Positions 16,026-22,478 of a stretch of 31,561 bases of DNA are shown here, in pieces (position 1 is the stretch's first letter; each line of letters opens with the position of its first letter). The stretch is from a virus: the IMG/VR virus record IMGVR_UViG_3300009514_000068, positions 1-31,561 of that record; one strand, given 5' to 3'. A model generated the notes under the pieces. It saw nothing but the letters and a program-made list of their open reading frames with translations, did no database searches and had not been told where the DNA came from. A program made the translations under genes and the position numbers.

Positions 16026-18014
16026 CTACCAGCCCTCGCCGAGCCGGTCCGCCGCGGGCGCCATGGCTTCCCTCGCGCGCTTGCGGCGCCAGGCCAGGGA
16101 GCCCGGCGGCTCTTGCGGTTCGTCGGCCTTGGTGAGGGCTTGCCGCTCGTAGACCCCGAGGCAGCAGAGCGCGTCGGCGATCACCTCGTCACCGTGGGCC
16201 GTGCGCGCCCCGCTCGGGTCCTGCGAGTTCGCCGACGCGCTGTGCTCCACCCCGCCGTCGGGCCGGCGAATGAACTGGAGGCACTCGATGAGCCCCTGCT
16301 CGGAGCGGTTGATGAATCGGTGGTCCGACAGGGCCGCCCGGTAGTCCTCGAGCAGCGCGTTGCGGGCTTGCGGGTTCAGGTAGTACCCGGGCTCGTCGCT
16401 GATCCTGCGGGTGACCTTCTTCTCGTAGCGGCGGTAGTAGATGTCCCCGTAGCCCTCCTCGATCAACCGCTTGGTGAACACCTTCCCGGTCGGGCCCGAC
16501 GCGTCCCACACCATGTAGGCCCCGTTGAAGAAGTGGGCCAGCGCCATGGCCAGCCCCGCGAACGGGTGCGGCCGGAGGTGCGGCGTCCGCAGGACCGCGA
16601 CCTTCTCGCCGGTCTCGCGGTCGGCCACGCTGCACACGCTGTTGGAGGCGCCCGTGCCCGCGCTGATGTCTGCGCCGAGCACGAACTGGCGGTCCTTCGC
16701 CGGGCGCCCGCCCTCGCCGAGTTCCATCCACAACTGAATCAGCCCGTTCTTATCCTCCCGGAACTGCTTCGGCTGGAAGGACCCGCGGTCGTACTCCAGG
16801 TCGCCCACGGTCGTCGGCTCCCGGGCATACTGCGCCTTCAGCACCTCGATGAACCGCGGGTCGAAGAACGGGAAGGCGGACCCGAGGAAGTCGATGTCGA
16901 GTTCCTGCGCGACCTCCTGCGGGCTCACGCAGCGGGAGCATTGGCTGTCGTACCACGGGCTTCGGACCCTCGGGTCGAGGACGTCCAGGTCGAACGGGTA
17001 GTCTTCGGGGTAGGCCACGCTCTTAGGCGGCTCGCCGCGTCGGGTGACGGTGACGACGCCCCGCCAGTTGTCGAGCAGCACGGCCCGGCCCGTCTCCCGG
17101 TCGGTCGTGTAGAGCCCGCGTTTCTTGATCGGGTGTTGGCTCCAATGCAGACGCAAGACCCGGGCGTTCGTCTTGTGTACCACCTCGTAGAAGGCGTTGT
17201 TCGCCCCCTGCGGGGTGGAGTTGAAGATCCGGCACGTCGTCGTGCTGCGGGTCGCATTCAGCACCTTGAATCCGTCGGCCAGGTCGAAGGCCGCGTGCTC
17301 GTCAATGAACATGGCGGTTCGGCGGTCGCCTCTCCCTGCGTCGCCCGTGGTGCTCTCCCCGTCGATCACGGAGTTGTTGTCGGCGTTCGCGAGGTGGAGG
17401 AGCTTGCGGTTCGGGTCGCGGTCCCCGAGCCAGCGGTCAGTCGGGAGCAGCCATTGAGGCAGGTGCTTGTGGATGAAGTCGATCTTCCAGAAGAGGGCCT
17501 TCGGGTTGCCGCGCTTGTCGACGTAGTCCTCGTTGCGGCTGACGATGAGGAAAACCAAGTCGGATTGGAAGTGCCACATCCACTCGAAGACCGTGAGGCC
17601 CATCCAGCTCGCGCCCATGTCGCGGCTCTTGGGCACGGCCACGTCCTGGCCGATCTCGATGCACTCGACCATGGTGAGCATGGCCTCGTCCTGGAAGTCG
17701 TACGGAATGAACGGGACGACCTTGACCTTCGCGCGGGGGTCGAATGTCCAGACGAACGCCGACACATAGAAGAGTAGATCCTCCTTGCACATGGTGCGGA
17801 TCTGCGAGGCCGCGTCGGGGTCGGACGCGGTCTGCATCAGCAAGTCCCGGCGGAACCGCAAGTTCGCGTCGAGGTCCTTGGGGACGAGGTGGTAGTGGGG
17901 GCTCGGCCCCGAGTATATGCCCGCGCGATAGTTCGTTCGCATCGCGCGATCGGCTTCGACTGGGCCGCCGGACGCCGCTTCCCGCTCCAATCTCCTCCTG
18001 TCAACGTCGGCCAT
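16026..18014 (-). CDS. Terminase large subunit
   Basis: 662 residues. The ATPase domain has an adenine-binding/early segment (PYDFQDEAMLTMVECIEIG), a viral-type Walker A (VPKSRDMGASW, about 128-138) and Walker B (AMFIDEHA, about 234-241). The C-terminal RNase H-like nuclease has the first Asp in VLGADISAGTGAS and a late HGDEVIADALC motif holding the downstream acidic residues. The KSRxxG-S Walker A variant is normal for large terminases. It cuts concatemers and drives DNA into the head through the portal. Overlaps the preceding small gene by 14 bases. Confidence 0.95.
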   Translation of the reverse strand: MADVDRRRLEREAASGGPVEADRAMRTNYRAGIYSGPSPHYHLVPKDLDANLRFRRDLLMQTASDPDAASQIRTMCKEDLLFYVSAFVWTFDPRAKVKVVPFIPYDFQDEAMLTMVECIEIGQDVAVPKSRDMGASWMGLTVFEWMWHFQSDLVFLIVSRNEDYVDKRGNPKALFWKIDFIHKHLPQWLLPTDRWLGDRDPNRKLLHLANADNNSVIDGESTTGDAGRGDRRTAMFIDEHAAFDLADGFKVLNATRSTTTCRIFNSTPQGANNAFYEVVHKTNARVLRLHWSQHPIKKRGLYTTDRETGRAVLLDNWRGVVTVTRRGEPPKSVAYPEDYPFDLDVLDPRVRSPWYDSQCSRCVSPQEVAQELDIDFLGSAFPFFDPRFIEVLKAQYAREPTTVGDLEYDRGSFQPKQFREDKNGLIQLWMELGEGGRPAKDRQFVLGADISAGTGASNSVCSVADRETGEKVAVLRTPHLRPHPFAGLAMALAHFFNGAYMVWDASGPTGKVFTKRLIEEGYGDIYYRRYEKKVTRRISDEPGYYLNPQARNALLEDYRAALSDHRFINRSEQGLIECLQFIRRPDGGVEHSASANSQDPSGARTAHGDEVIADALCCLGVYERQALTKADEPQEPPGSLAWRRKRAREAMAPAADRLGEGW

Positions 18015-18345
18015 TGATCTCCCCGGCCGCCTTCACCACCGCCATGGCGAAGTGGGCGGCCTCCTCATAGGTGTAGCAGAAGCGCACCTTCGTGGCGCCG
18101 GCCACCACCTCGAGCACCACTTGCTTCGTCTCGGCGTTGGTCCCGACGCTCAGGGTGGGGGCGGGCGCTTCCCCCATGCGCTCCGCGATTCGGCGCTCTA
18201 GTGCGGGGGTGTCCTCGGGGTCGGGGCCCCTGAATCCGTCGCAGCGGCTAAACTCGGGTAGGGTCTTCTCGACGCCCCCCGGCGGGGGGACGAAGTCCGC
18301 CGCATGCTGATACTCAGGGTAGCCGCAGTCGGCGCAGTCGGTCAC
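18001..18345 (-). CDS. Small Cys-containing hypothetical protein before terminase
   Basis: Start GTG 18345, overlapping the TGA of the upstream gene (GTGA). The upstream in-frame extension to 18639 is Arg/Pro-rich shadow. The 114-residue product begins MTDCADCGYPEYQHAADFVP with a CxxC and a later Cys (SRCDGF), suggesting a small metal-binding N-terminus. The C-terminal half is a beta-alpha unit (KQVVLEVVAGATKVRFCYTY, EEAAHFAMAVVKAAGEI). Position next to terminase makes a packaging accessory possible. No family is known to me. Confidence 0.65.
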   Translation of the reverse strand: MTDCADCGYPEYQHAADFVPPPGGVEKTLPEFSRCDGFRGPDPEDTPALERRIAERMGEAPAPTLSVGTNAETKQVVLEVVAGATKVRFCYTYEEAAHFAMAVVKAAGEINGRR

Positions 18346-18770
18346 GGATCTACCTCCTCGAAGGCGTCGGGTAGTGCTGGTGTGGGGGCGGCGCGCGGTG
18401 CGGCGGCGTGAGGGCTTGGCCCCACGTGGGCGCTCGTCTCCACGGCCTCGTCCCGCATGGCCTGGATCCGCTCGATCAACTCGATCGTCAGCTTCCCGTC
18501 GACCACCTTCGCCGCGCCCTGGTCGAGTTGCGCGCGGGACGGCAGTAGCTTCGCCCACAGCTTCTCCACGAACCAGGCCAGGCTGGCCGGGTCCGTCCGG
18601 CACTGGAGCAGGAGCGTCCACGCGAACGGGTCCGGGCACTCGTCGGGGTCGGGTCTCGCCACCGCGATGTTCCGGGACACCCAGCGCACGATGGCGGGCT
18701 CGCTCGCCTTGCGTCCCGCCAGGCCCGGTGGGGCCGGGTCTAGTGGGGGAAGCGTCTTGCGCTTCGCCAT
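18342..18770 (-). CDS. Terminase small subunit candidate
   Basis: Start ATG 18770 (MAKRKTLPPLDPAP), sharing its A with the upstream TAA. 142 residues. The core WVSRNIAVARPDPDECPDPF, then AWTLLLQCRTDPASLAWFVE and KLWAKLLPSRAQLD, is all-helical and ends with a Pro/Ala-rich tail (GPSPHAAAPRAAPTPALPDA). A short helical DNA-binding-sized protein directly before the large terminase is the usual place of the small terminase. No helix-turn-helix can be confirmed, so the call rests on context and on a vague resemblance to pre-terminase genes of environmental podophages. Confidence 0.55.
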   Translation of the reverse strand: MAKRKTLPPLDPAPPGLAGRKASEPAIVRWVSRNIAVARPDPDECPDPFAWTLLLQCRTDPASLAWFVEKLWAKLLPSRAQLDQGAAKVVDGKLTIELIERIQAMRDEAVETSAHVGPSPHAAAPRAAPTPALPDAFEEVDP

Positions 18771-19003
18771 TACGCGGTGCGCTCCAGCAGGATCGGGCCT
18801 TGGTCTGGTGTCACGGCGACGACCCGGAAGGCCAGCTTCACTCCGCTGACCCAGTACGGCCAAAGGTGGCCGACCACTCGGGGCAGGAGGTTCAGATCAA
18901 CCCACTGCTGCTCACCCACAGCCATGTCGGAGATCACACGTCGGGTCCGTTCATGCAGCTTGGCGCGCGCCCCTCGACTAGTCGTTTGGGGAGAGTAGCA
19001 CAT
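18770..19003 (-). CDS. Small basic hypothetical protein, first gene of late operon; start uncertain
   Basis: The frame ends at TAA 18770 and is open to ATG 19003 (MCYSPQTTSRGARAKLHERT; 77 residues). A shorter start at 18925 (MAVGEQQWVDLN) gives 51 residues. The C-terminal segment QWVDLNLLPRVVGHLWPYWV, followed by SGVKLAFRVV, looks genuine. The codons just after ATG 19003 contain the candidate extended -10 TGCTACTCT. If that promoter is real, the longer start cannot be used from that transcript. No Shine-Dalgarno precedes either. Function unknown. Confidence 0.5.
   Translation of the reverse strand: MCYSPQTTSRGARAKLHERTRRVISDMAVGEQQWVDLNLLPRVVGHLWPYWVSGVKLAFRVVAVTPDQGPILLERTA
18992..19000 (-). 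promoter_or_regulatory. Candidate extended -10 promoter for terminase block
   Basis: Minus-strand TGC-TACTCT identical to the motif before the portal gene. Predicted start near 18985. No convincing -35 is visible at the right distance, which is acceptable for an extended -10 promoter. It lies at the 3' end of tRNA-like element 1. Confidence 0.4.
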
Positions 19004-19124
19004 GGGTCGGCGCGGAGTCGAACCGCCTGCTTCACGGGAGTCCCAACTGGAGACGAGCAGGGAGTCGCACCCTGACACCCGCGACAGGCCCGCCCCGAGC
19101 GTGCTACAGCCCGGGGACCGACCC
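19003..19124 (-). ncRNA. tRNA-like element 1
   Basis: Minus strand. A perfect 7-bp acceptor-like stem (GGGTCGG 19124-19118 / CCGACCC 19010-19004) is followed by A in the discriminator position. A canonical T-arm has loop TTCGACT and 4 of 5 stem pairs directly before the 3' acceptor strand. A D-like hairpin (CCCCG...CGGGG) and a 5-bp/7-base hairpin (CAGGGTGCGACTCCCTG) lie between. At ~121 nt it is too long, has no U33 in the anticodon-like loop, and has ~19 extra bases between D-like and next arm. CCA is not encoded. It may be a degenerate or noncanonical tRNA. The surrounding 10-bp inverted repeat (CATGGGTCGG) is exact. Confidence 0.35.
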
Positions 19125-19125
19125 A

Positions 19126-19230
19126 TGCCGGGGGCCGGAATCGAACCGGACGCCTCCGATCACCCCTCGTTGAGTGGCCCGTGTCGACCCGGACCCGAAG
19201 GAATCGGTGTGCTCCCTACACCACAGCGGC
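19126..19230 (-). ncRNA. tRNA-like element 2
   Basis: Minus strand. The 5' part TG-GTGT-AGGGAGC-ACAC looks like a tRNA D-arm (T8, 4-bp stem, Gly-rich loop). The 3' part TCCGG-TTCGATT-CCGGC is a T-arm followed by CCCCGGC and discriminator A. The acceptor pairs only GCCG/CGGC plus one further pair with the 5' end at 19230. Between them lie a GTCCG/CGGGC stem with an 8-base loop and a CACTC/GGGTG stem, like a long variable arm. About 105 nt. I could not fit a normal anticodon arm with U33, so it is not called a tRNA. Confidence 0.35.
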
Positions 19231-19283
19231 GTGCTGGGGCGCGGCGAGTCTCGAGTGCCCCGTCTTACACGCCCAGCAAGGGT

Positions 19284-19292
19284 AGGGTAGCA
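19284..19292 (-). promoter_or_regulatory. Candidate extended -10 promoter for tRNA-like elements
   Basis: Minus-strand TGC-TACCCT, one base different from the other two late promoters, immediately followed by an overlapping second TACCCT. Initiation near 19277 would give a transcript carrying both tRNA-like elements and then the late operon. Confidence 0.4.
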
Positions 19293-19349
19293 CCGGGCCC
19301 CGGGCGGGGTCCTCAAAAATCACAAAAATCTGTGTGAGAGGGGCCGATT

Positions 19350-19425
19350 CCCACGCGATTTTTCGCGTGGGGCGCCCGCAATCCCGCCTAGTGGGCGGGT
19401 CTTGGCCCGCGCGAAAAATCGCGTG
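19350..19425. repeat. Nested inverted repeats with A/T5 loops
   Basis: CCCACGCGA-TTTT-TCGCGTGGG (19350-19371) is a perfect 9-bp hairpin. The sequence CACGCGATTTTTCGCG (19352-19367) recurs as an exact 16-bp reverse complement at 19410-19425, whose core also folds on itself. Between them CCCGC...GGGCGGG can pair. This gives alternative hairpins or a ~75-bp cruciform. A bidirectional regulatory or terminator-like site is plausible. Confidence 0.6.
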
Positions 19426-19967
19426 GGGCTCACGTGGGGGCCGCACGCCGCGCGCCCACGAGCCACGCTGCCGCAGCGGCGCGAGCCACGCCGCGCGCCC
19501 ACGCGCCCCGCGCCACGCCCGTGGCGCCGCAAAAACGGGGGTTCGGGGGGCGCGAGGTGACTCGGAGTCCCGCGGCGCGATGGGGTGGGGGGCCTGGTAA
19601 AGACTTACGACGGCCCCCGGGGGGTGGCCCGCCCCGCCGCGGCGCCTGGCCCCCTCGAGCCCCAGCCTCAAGCCCTGGCCCTGCAAGGGCTCAAGCCCCG
19701 GGTACAAGCTGGTCGAGCTGTGCACCAAAGGTCGGGGGAGGGATCCACGTGCACCCTACCTTCGTTCGGTGGCGTGCAAGCCCTGGTGTTGGGGGTCTGC
19801 TGTCCAGCGTGCTGGACAGGGGGGAGTCGGGCTGCTCGGCGGGGCTCGGCGGGGGGAGTCGAGCGGGTCCAGGCCCCTCGGCGTCGCAACCCCTAGGGCA
19901 CCTAGTCGCTCCACCCAGGTGTTCCATAATGGCGCAGGTGGTCCATTTCGTTACACTCCGCTCCCAC

Positions 19968-20000
19968 CCACGATATCTCGTGGGGACGATATATCGTCCC
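19968..20000. promoter_or_regulatory. Two tandem palindromic operators
   Basis: CCACGA-TATC-TCGTGG (19968-19983) abuts a perfect 18-bp palindrome GGGACGATATATCGTCCC (19983-20000), both centred on CGATAT-type half sites. They lie ~10 bases downstream of a candidate TACACT -10. Repressor or initiator binding is inferred; no cognate regulator gene was recognised in the window. Confidence 0.6.
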
Positions 20001-20171
20001 TTGCCCTCTCGCCTCACCCCGAGCCCGTCACAGCCCGCAAGCTCCGTGAGGCGTCACGACACCCCGCGCACCCTGATCGGCTCGCCACGGCCCTCGTTGG
20101 GGCCTTGTCGTGGGCACCACGCCAGGCCCGTGCTCATGGATCGCGCGAGACTCTCTCATCAGGCGATCGCT

Positions 20172-20264
20172 TTCGCATTTTGCGAATCCGTTCGCATTTT
20201 GCGAACCTTGACCCCGCCTCGATTTAGCACCAACGGTCTGGAGTTACGATTCGCAGAATGCGAA
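20172..20264. promoter_or_regulatory. Three TTCGCA-N3-TGCGAA operators
   Basis: Exact 15-bp inverted repeats at 20172-20186 and 20191-20205 (both TTCGCATTTTGCGAA, 19 bases centre to centre) and 20250-20264 (TTCGCAGAATGCGAA). Arms are identical and only the spacer differs, as expected for binding sites of one dimeric regulator. The third touches a candidate TACGAT -10 (20245-20250) ~100 bases before the first early gene, so it is well placed to control the early operon. Confidence 0.7.
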
Positions 20265-20361
20265 CGTCGAGCACGTTCAATGCAGGGTTTAGCTTTGGTG
20301 CGACGGTTGCTGAGATTCTCGACGTTCCGACCCGAGCCGACCAAACCCACGGAGACGACCC

Positions 20362-20571
20362 ATGGACACCCCCGATTGCCCTGGTTGCGGAAACCCTACC
20401 AATGGGCCGAACCTCTGCGGCCCTTGCGACGACGAACGCACTACCTCGCCCTGCACGCAATGCCCCGACGGGTTTGGTGACTACCACGCGGATGCCACAG
20501 GCGCCGTCGTCCCTACCACCGAGCGGGGAGAGTGGATCTGCGAGGTCTGCTTGGAGGCGCTGCGAGGGTAG
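20362..20571 (+). CDS. Small zinc-ribbon protein (first early gene)
   Basis: 69 residues with four Cys pairs: CPGC (6-9), CGPC (~19-22), CTQC and CEVC near the C-terminus, so it can hold two zinc sites. Starts at ATG 20362 after GGAGACGACCC. It is the first gene of the rightward arm, downstream of the three TTCGCA operators, which suggests early expression. Small Cys-rich proteins of this type in phages are often host-takeover factors, but no target can be named here. Confidence 0.7.
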   Translation: MDTPDCPGCGNPTNGPNLCGPCDDERTTSPCTQCPDGFGDYHADATGAVVPTTERGEWICEVCLEALRG

Positions 20572-20629
20572 CCGCTCGGCGCGATGCCCCGGATCGGATC
20601 CGGCCCGGACCCCGGGGTGACAGGGGATC
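20572..20629 (+). ncRNA. Intercistronic structured element, family A copy 1
   Basis: Begins right after the stop codon: CCGCTCGGCGCGATGCC, then hairpin CCGGA-TCGGA-TCCGG (20589-20603), then a 26-base tail ending GGGGATC that contains ACCCCGGGG. Copies 2 and 3 have the same frame, tail and length but a different stem (AGGGA/TCCCT). All stem positions that change do so in complementary fashion. Confidence 0.65.
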
Positions 20630-20659
20630 GCCCGAACTGACCTAACCCCTGGAGACACC

Positions 20660-20893
20660 ATGGCCCGACTCCGACTCACCCCCGACGGACTCCGACTCAC
20701 CCCCGACGACCTCCGCCACTGTCGCGAAACGTGGGAGGGTCTGCAGGACCCTTGCGGCGCACCCGATTGCGCCGACGGCGGGTGCGACTGCCAGGCGTCC
20801 GAAATCATCATGACCAGCCTCGGTTACGTCGACGTCTGCCACGACGGGGACGTGGTCGCCTACGGGCGCATGATCGCCTACGTCGGCGACTAG
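20660..20893 (+). CDS. Small Cys-rich hypothetical protein with N-terminal duplication
   Basis: 77 residues. A 21-base unit is exactly duplicated in tandem (20667-20687 and 20688-20708), giving RLTPDGL-RLTPDDL. A Cys-rich middle (HCRETWEGLQDPCGAPDCAD, GGCDC) may bind metal, and the C-terminus (VDVCHDGDVVAYGRMIAYVG) is beta. RBS is GGAGACACC before ATG. Function unknown; the neat duplication suggests a recent slippage event. Confidence 0.65.
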   Translation: MARLRLTPDGLRLTPDDLRHCRETWEGLQDPCGAPDCADGGCDCQASEIIMTSLGYVDVCHDGDVVAYGRMIAYVGD

Positions 20894-20944
20894 GCGCGAA
20901 GCCAGGGATCAAATCCCTCCCGCACCCCGGGGTGACAGGGGATC
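20894..20944 (+). ncRNA. Intercistronic structured element, family A copy 2
   Basis: Directly follows TAG 20893: GCGCGAAGCC, hairpin AGGGA-TCAAA-TCCCT (20904-20918), then the 26-base tail ending GGGGATC (one base different from copy 1). The hairpin plus flank also mimics a tRNA T-arm in layout (GGG-ATCAAAT-CCC). Confidence 0.65.
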
Positions 20945-20967
20945 ACCAACAGAGGAGGAATCGACCA

Positions 20968-21189
20968 ATGACCTATGAATGGCGTGTTGAACTCGCCGAC
21001 TCCACCCGTACGGGATACCGCCTGTGGTGCACCGTGGCTTACCAGTCAATGGCTGAGAACATCGCTCGGCGCGAATGCCGTAGTGGTGTCACCGCTCCTC
21101 TCTGGCGCGTCGTGGGCCCGGACCGGCGCGTCACGTGGGCAGGGAGCCACGGCGCCCTGGTCGAAGCCTACGGACAACCCGAGAAGTAG
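20968..21189 (+). CDS. Small hypothetical protein
   Basis: 73 residues starting at ATG 20968 after GAGGAGGAATCGACCA, the leader motif shared by many genes of this arm; upstream in-frame sequence lies in the family A spacer and is not coding. Product: MTYEWRVELADSTRTGYRLW, CTVAYQSMAENIARREC, then PLWRVVGPDRRVTW. Short alternating strands and a helix suggest a small alpha/beta fold. No motif recognised. Confidence 0.65.
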   Translation: MTYEWRVELADSTRTGYRLWCTVAYQSMAENIARRECRSGVTAPLWRVVGPDRRVTWAGSHGALVEAYGQPEK

Positions 21190-21247
21190 CCGCCCGGCGC
21201 GACGCCAGGGATCAAATCCCTCCCGGACCCCGGGGTGACAGGGGATC
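21190..21247 (+). ncRNA. Intercistronic structured element, family A copy 3
   Basis: Follows TAG 21189: CCGCCCGGCGCGACGCC, hairpin AGGGA-TCAAA-TCCCT (21207-21221), tail of 26 bases ending GGGGATC (21241-21247). 5' part matches copy 1, hairpin matches copy 2. Same spacing to the Shine-Dalgarno as copy 2. Confidence 0.65.
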
Positions 21248-21270
21248 ACCAACAGAGGAGGAATCGACTC

Positions 21271-21834
21271 ATGGATGCCGACGACCACGCCCACGAAGAA
21301 CTGCCGCGCTACCGCGATTGGGCACCGACAAGCTTCGACACCCCCGGACTCCGCGCCGAGACAATGGGCGGATACGCGGGCTCGCCGGCCCGCGGCTATG
21401 AGGACGCGGACGACGATATCGATCGCTCAGATTGGCTCGTGCTCCCTGTGAGCCAGACCCGGGACTCGGGCGCCCTCGCGCGGAGCAACTACGCCGCGGC
21501 GACGGCGTCTCTCGACGCGGTGGACCCCGGCGCGATCGACCACGAAGATCATCGCTTCGGCCACTGGGGTCCGGGCTGGGTCGAGATCCTGATCGTGCGG
21601 CCGCATACCCCGTGCGCCACGGTCGCGGGTGAGATCCTCTGCGCTCTCGCCGACTCCCCCGTGCTCGATGAGGAAGCCTACTCCGATCTGGAGTGGGAGG
21701 AAGCGGCGGAGTCGTGGCGCTGGGCAAGCGTGCGCGATCGCGTGGAGTCGTGCCAGCGCCACGGGGTGTCGGTGTTTGCGGCTCGGCGGGACGCCATCCC
21801 CGAAGGTTGCTGGGAGGACTGGCGCGGGGAGTAG
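21271..21834 (+). CDS. Conserved hypothetical protein of phages/plasmids
   Basis: Start ATG 21271 after GAGGAGGAATCGACTC; the longer frame from 21235 lies in the RNA element. 187 residues. The middle carries LVLPVSQTRDSGALARSNYA and DHRFGHWGPGWVEILIVRP, a pattern I recognise from a widespread uncharacterised protein of phages and mobile elements (SQTRDSxxLxxSN ... HRFGHWGPGW). The C-terminus (VLDEEAYSDLEWEEAAESWR, HGVSVFAARR) is helical. No catalytic residues assigned. Confidence 0.75.
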   Translation: MDADDHAHEELPRYRDWAPTSFDTPGLRAETMGGYAGSPARGYEDADDDIDRSDWLVLPVSQTRDSGALARSNYAAATASLDAVDPGAIDHEDHRFGHWGPGWVEILIVRPHTPCATVAGEILCALADSPVLDEEAYSDLEWEEAAESWRWASVRDRVESCQRHGVSVFAARRDAIPEGCWEDWRGE

Positions 21835-21848
21835 CGCGCGCCGCCACC

Positions 21849-21893
21849 ACCCCCGCACGGCGCCGCCCGGTTCGAGTCCGGGCCCGGGGGATC
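21849..21893 (+). ncRNA. T-arm-like intercistronic element, family A' copy 1
   Basis: A 45-base sequence identical to that at 22479-22523. It contains a T-arm look-alike (CCCGG-TTCGAGT-CCGGG, 21866-21882). Outer CCCCCG (21850-21855) can pair with CGGGGG (21885-21890), giving an acceptor-plus-T-arm 'minihelix' shape with CACGGCGCCG in place of D and anticodon arms. Ends GGGGGATC, like family A. Confidence 0.6.
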
Positions 21894-21916
21894 ACTACTA
21901 CCAGGAGAATCGACCA

Positions 21917-22468
21917 ATGACCATCCGACTCAACCGCCAAACTCTGAGCGTACTCGCGTGCGCTCACCCCGACGCGACCCGCTACGCGATGAACGGTGTC
22001 CACATCGACGGCGCCGGCCTAACGGCCACGGACGGCAAGTGCCTGGCGCACGTCACGCACGGCGAACCCGTGGAGCTGGCGCCCGATACGACCTATGCCA
22101 GCGCCAGCATCAAGGCGCTCGCCAAGACGCTCGGCCGCAACGGTGAGGCGACGCTCCAAGACGGCGTCGCGACCCACGGCACGAGCACGCACGCGCTGGC
22201 ACAACTCGCGGGGATCTTCCCCCCGTACTCCGAGGTCATGCCCCTCGGCGAGCGCACCGAGGTGGGGATTGACCTCGCCGTGCTCGAACGCGTGGTCAGG
22301 GCCGCGCGGGCCTTCTTTGGCCCGCGGCGGAAGGGCGACGGTCCCAACGTCATGCGGCTTGCCTTCGACGCGGATAAGCCCGCCGACTGCGCCATCACGC
22401 TCAAAGCCAGCGACGCGGCCACCGGCCGGACCTTCACGGGACTCGTGATGCCGTTGCTGCTCGACTAG
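21917..22468 (+). CDS. Half-length sliding-clamp-like protein (DnaN/beta-clamp family)
   Basis: 183 residues; ATG 21917 follows AGGAGAATCGACCA. Clamp landmarks visible: ATDGKCLAHVT near residue 37 (the ATDGHRLA motif), FPPYSEVMP near residue 101 (compare FPDYxxVIP of bacterial clamps), VGIDLAVLERVVRAAR, and C-terminal GLVMPLLLD (like VVMPMRL). Bacterial beta clamps are ~366 residues with three domains; this is about half, so it may form a ring from more subunits or act as a minimal clamp. Would tether a polymerase or other replication protein to DNA. A DNA polymerase is not in the window. Confidence 0.7.
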   Translation: MTIRLNRQTLSVLACAHPDATRYAMNGVHIDGAGLTATDGKCLAHVTHGEPVELAPDTTYASASIKALAKTLGRNGEATLQDGVATHGTSTHALAQLAGIFPPYSEVMPLGERTEVGIDLAVLERVVRAARAFFGPRRKGDGPNVMRLAFDADKPADCAITLKASDAATGRTFTGLVMPLLLD

Positions 22469-22478
22469 CCCCACCCCC

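Larger units (their letters stand above)
19293..20361. other. Divergent noncoding control region (~1.07 kb)
   Basis: I see no credible gene on either strand. Long open frames here are GC-driven, lack Shine-Dalgarno sequences and read as Arg/Pro/Ala-rich shadow. The region separates the leftward late operon from the rightward early arm. It contains a 16-bp inverted repeat, duplicated CACGCCGCGCGCCCACG (around 19443 and 19489), a CTGTCCAG-CGTG-CTGGACAG hairpin (19800-19819), two tandem palindromes and three identical-arm operators. Candidate rightward -10 hexamers are TACACT (19952-19957) and TACGAT (20245-20250), each next to an operator. Confidence 0.6.

Noticed and set aside
19003-19230. Two ordinary tRNA genes
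   Set aside because: T-arms are canonical, but length, missing U33, extra hairpins and poor acceptor pairing of element 2 do not fit; reported as tRNA-like instead.
19434-20480. Long plus-strand reading frame across the control region
   Set aside because: Composition is Arg/Pro/Ser-rich GC shadow, it covers all the palindromes, lacks a Shine-Dalgarno and overlaps the zinc-ribbon gene.
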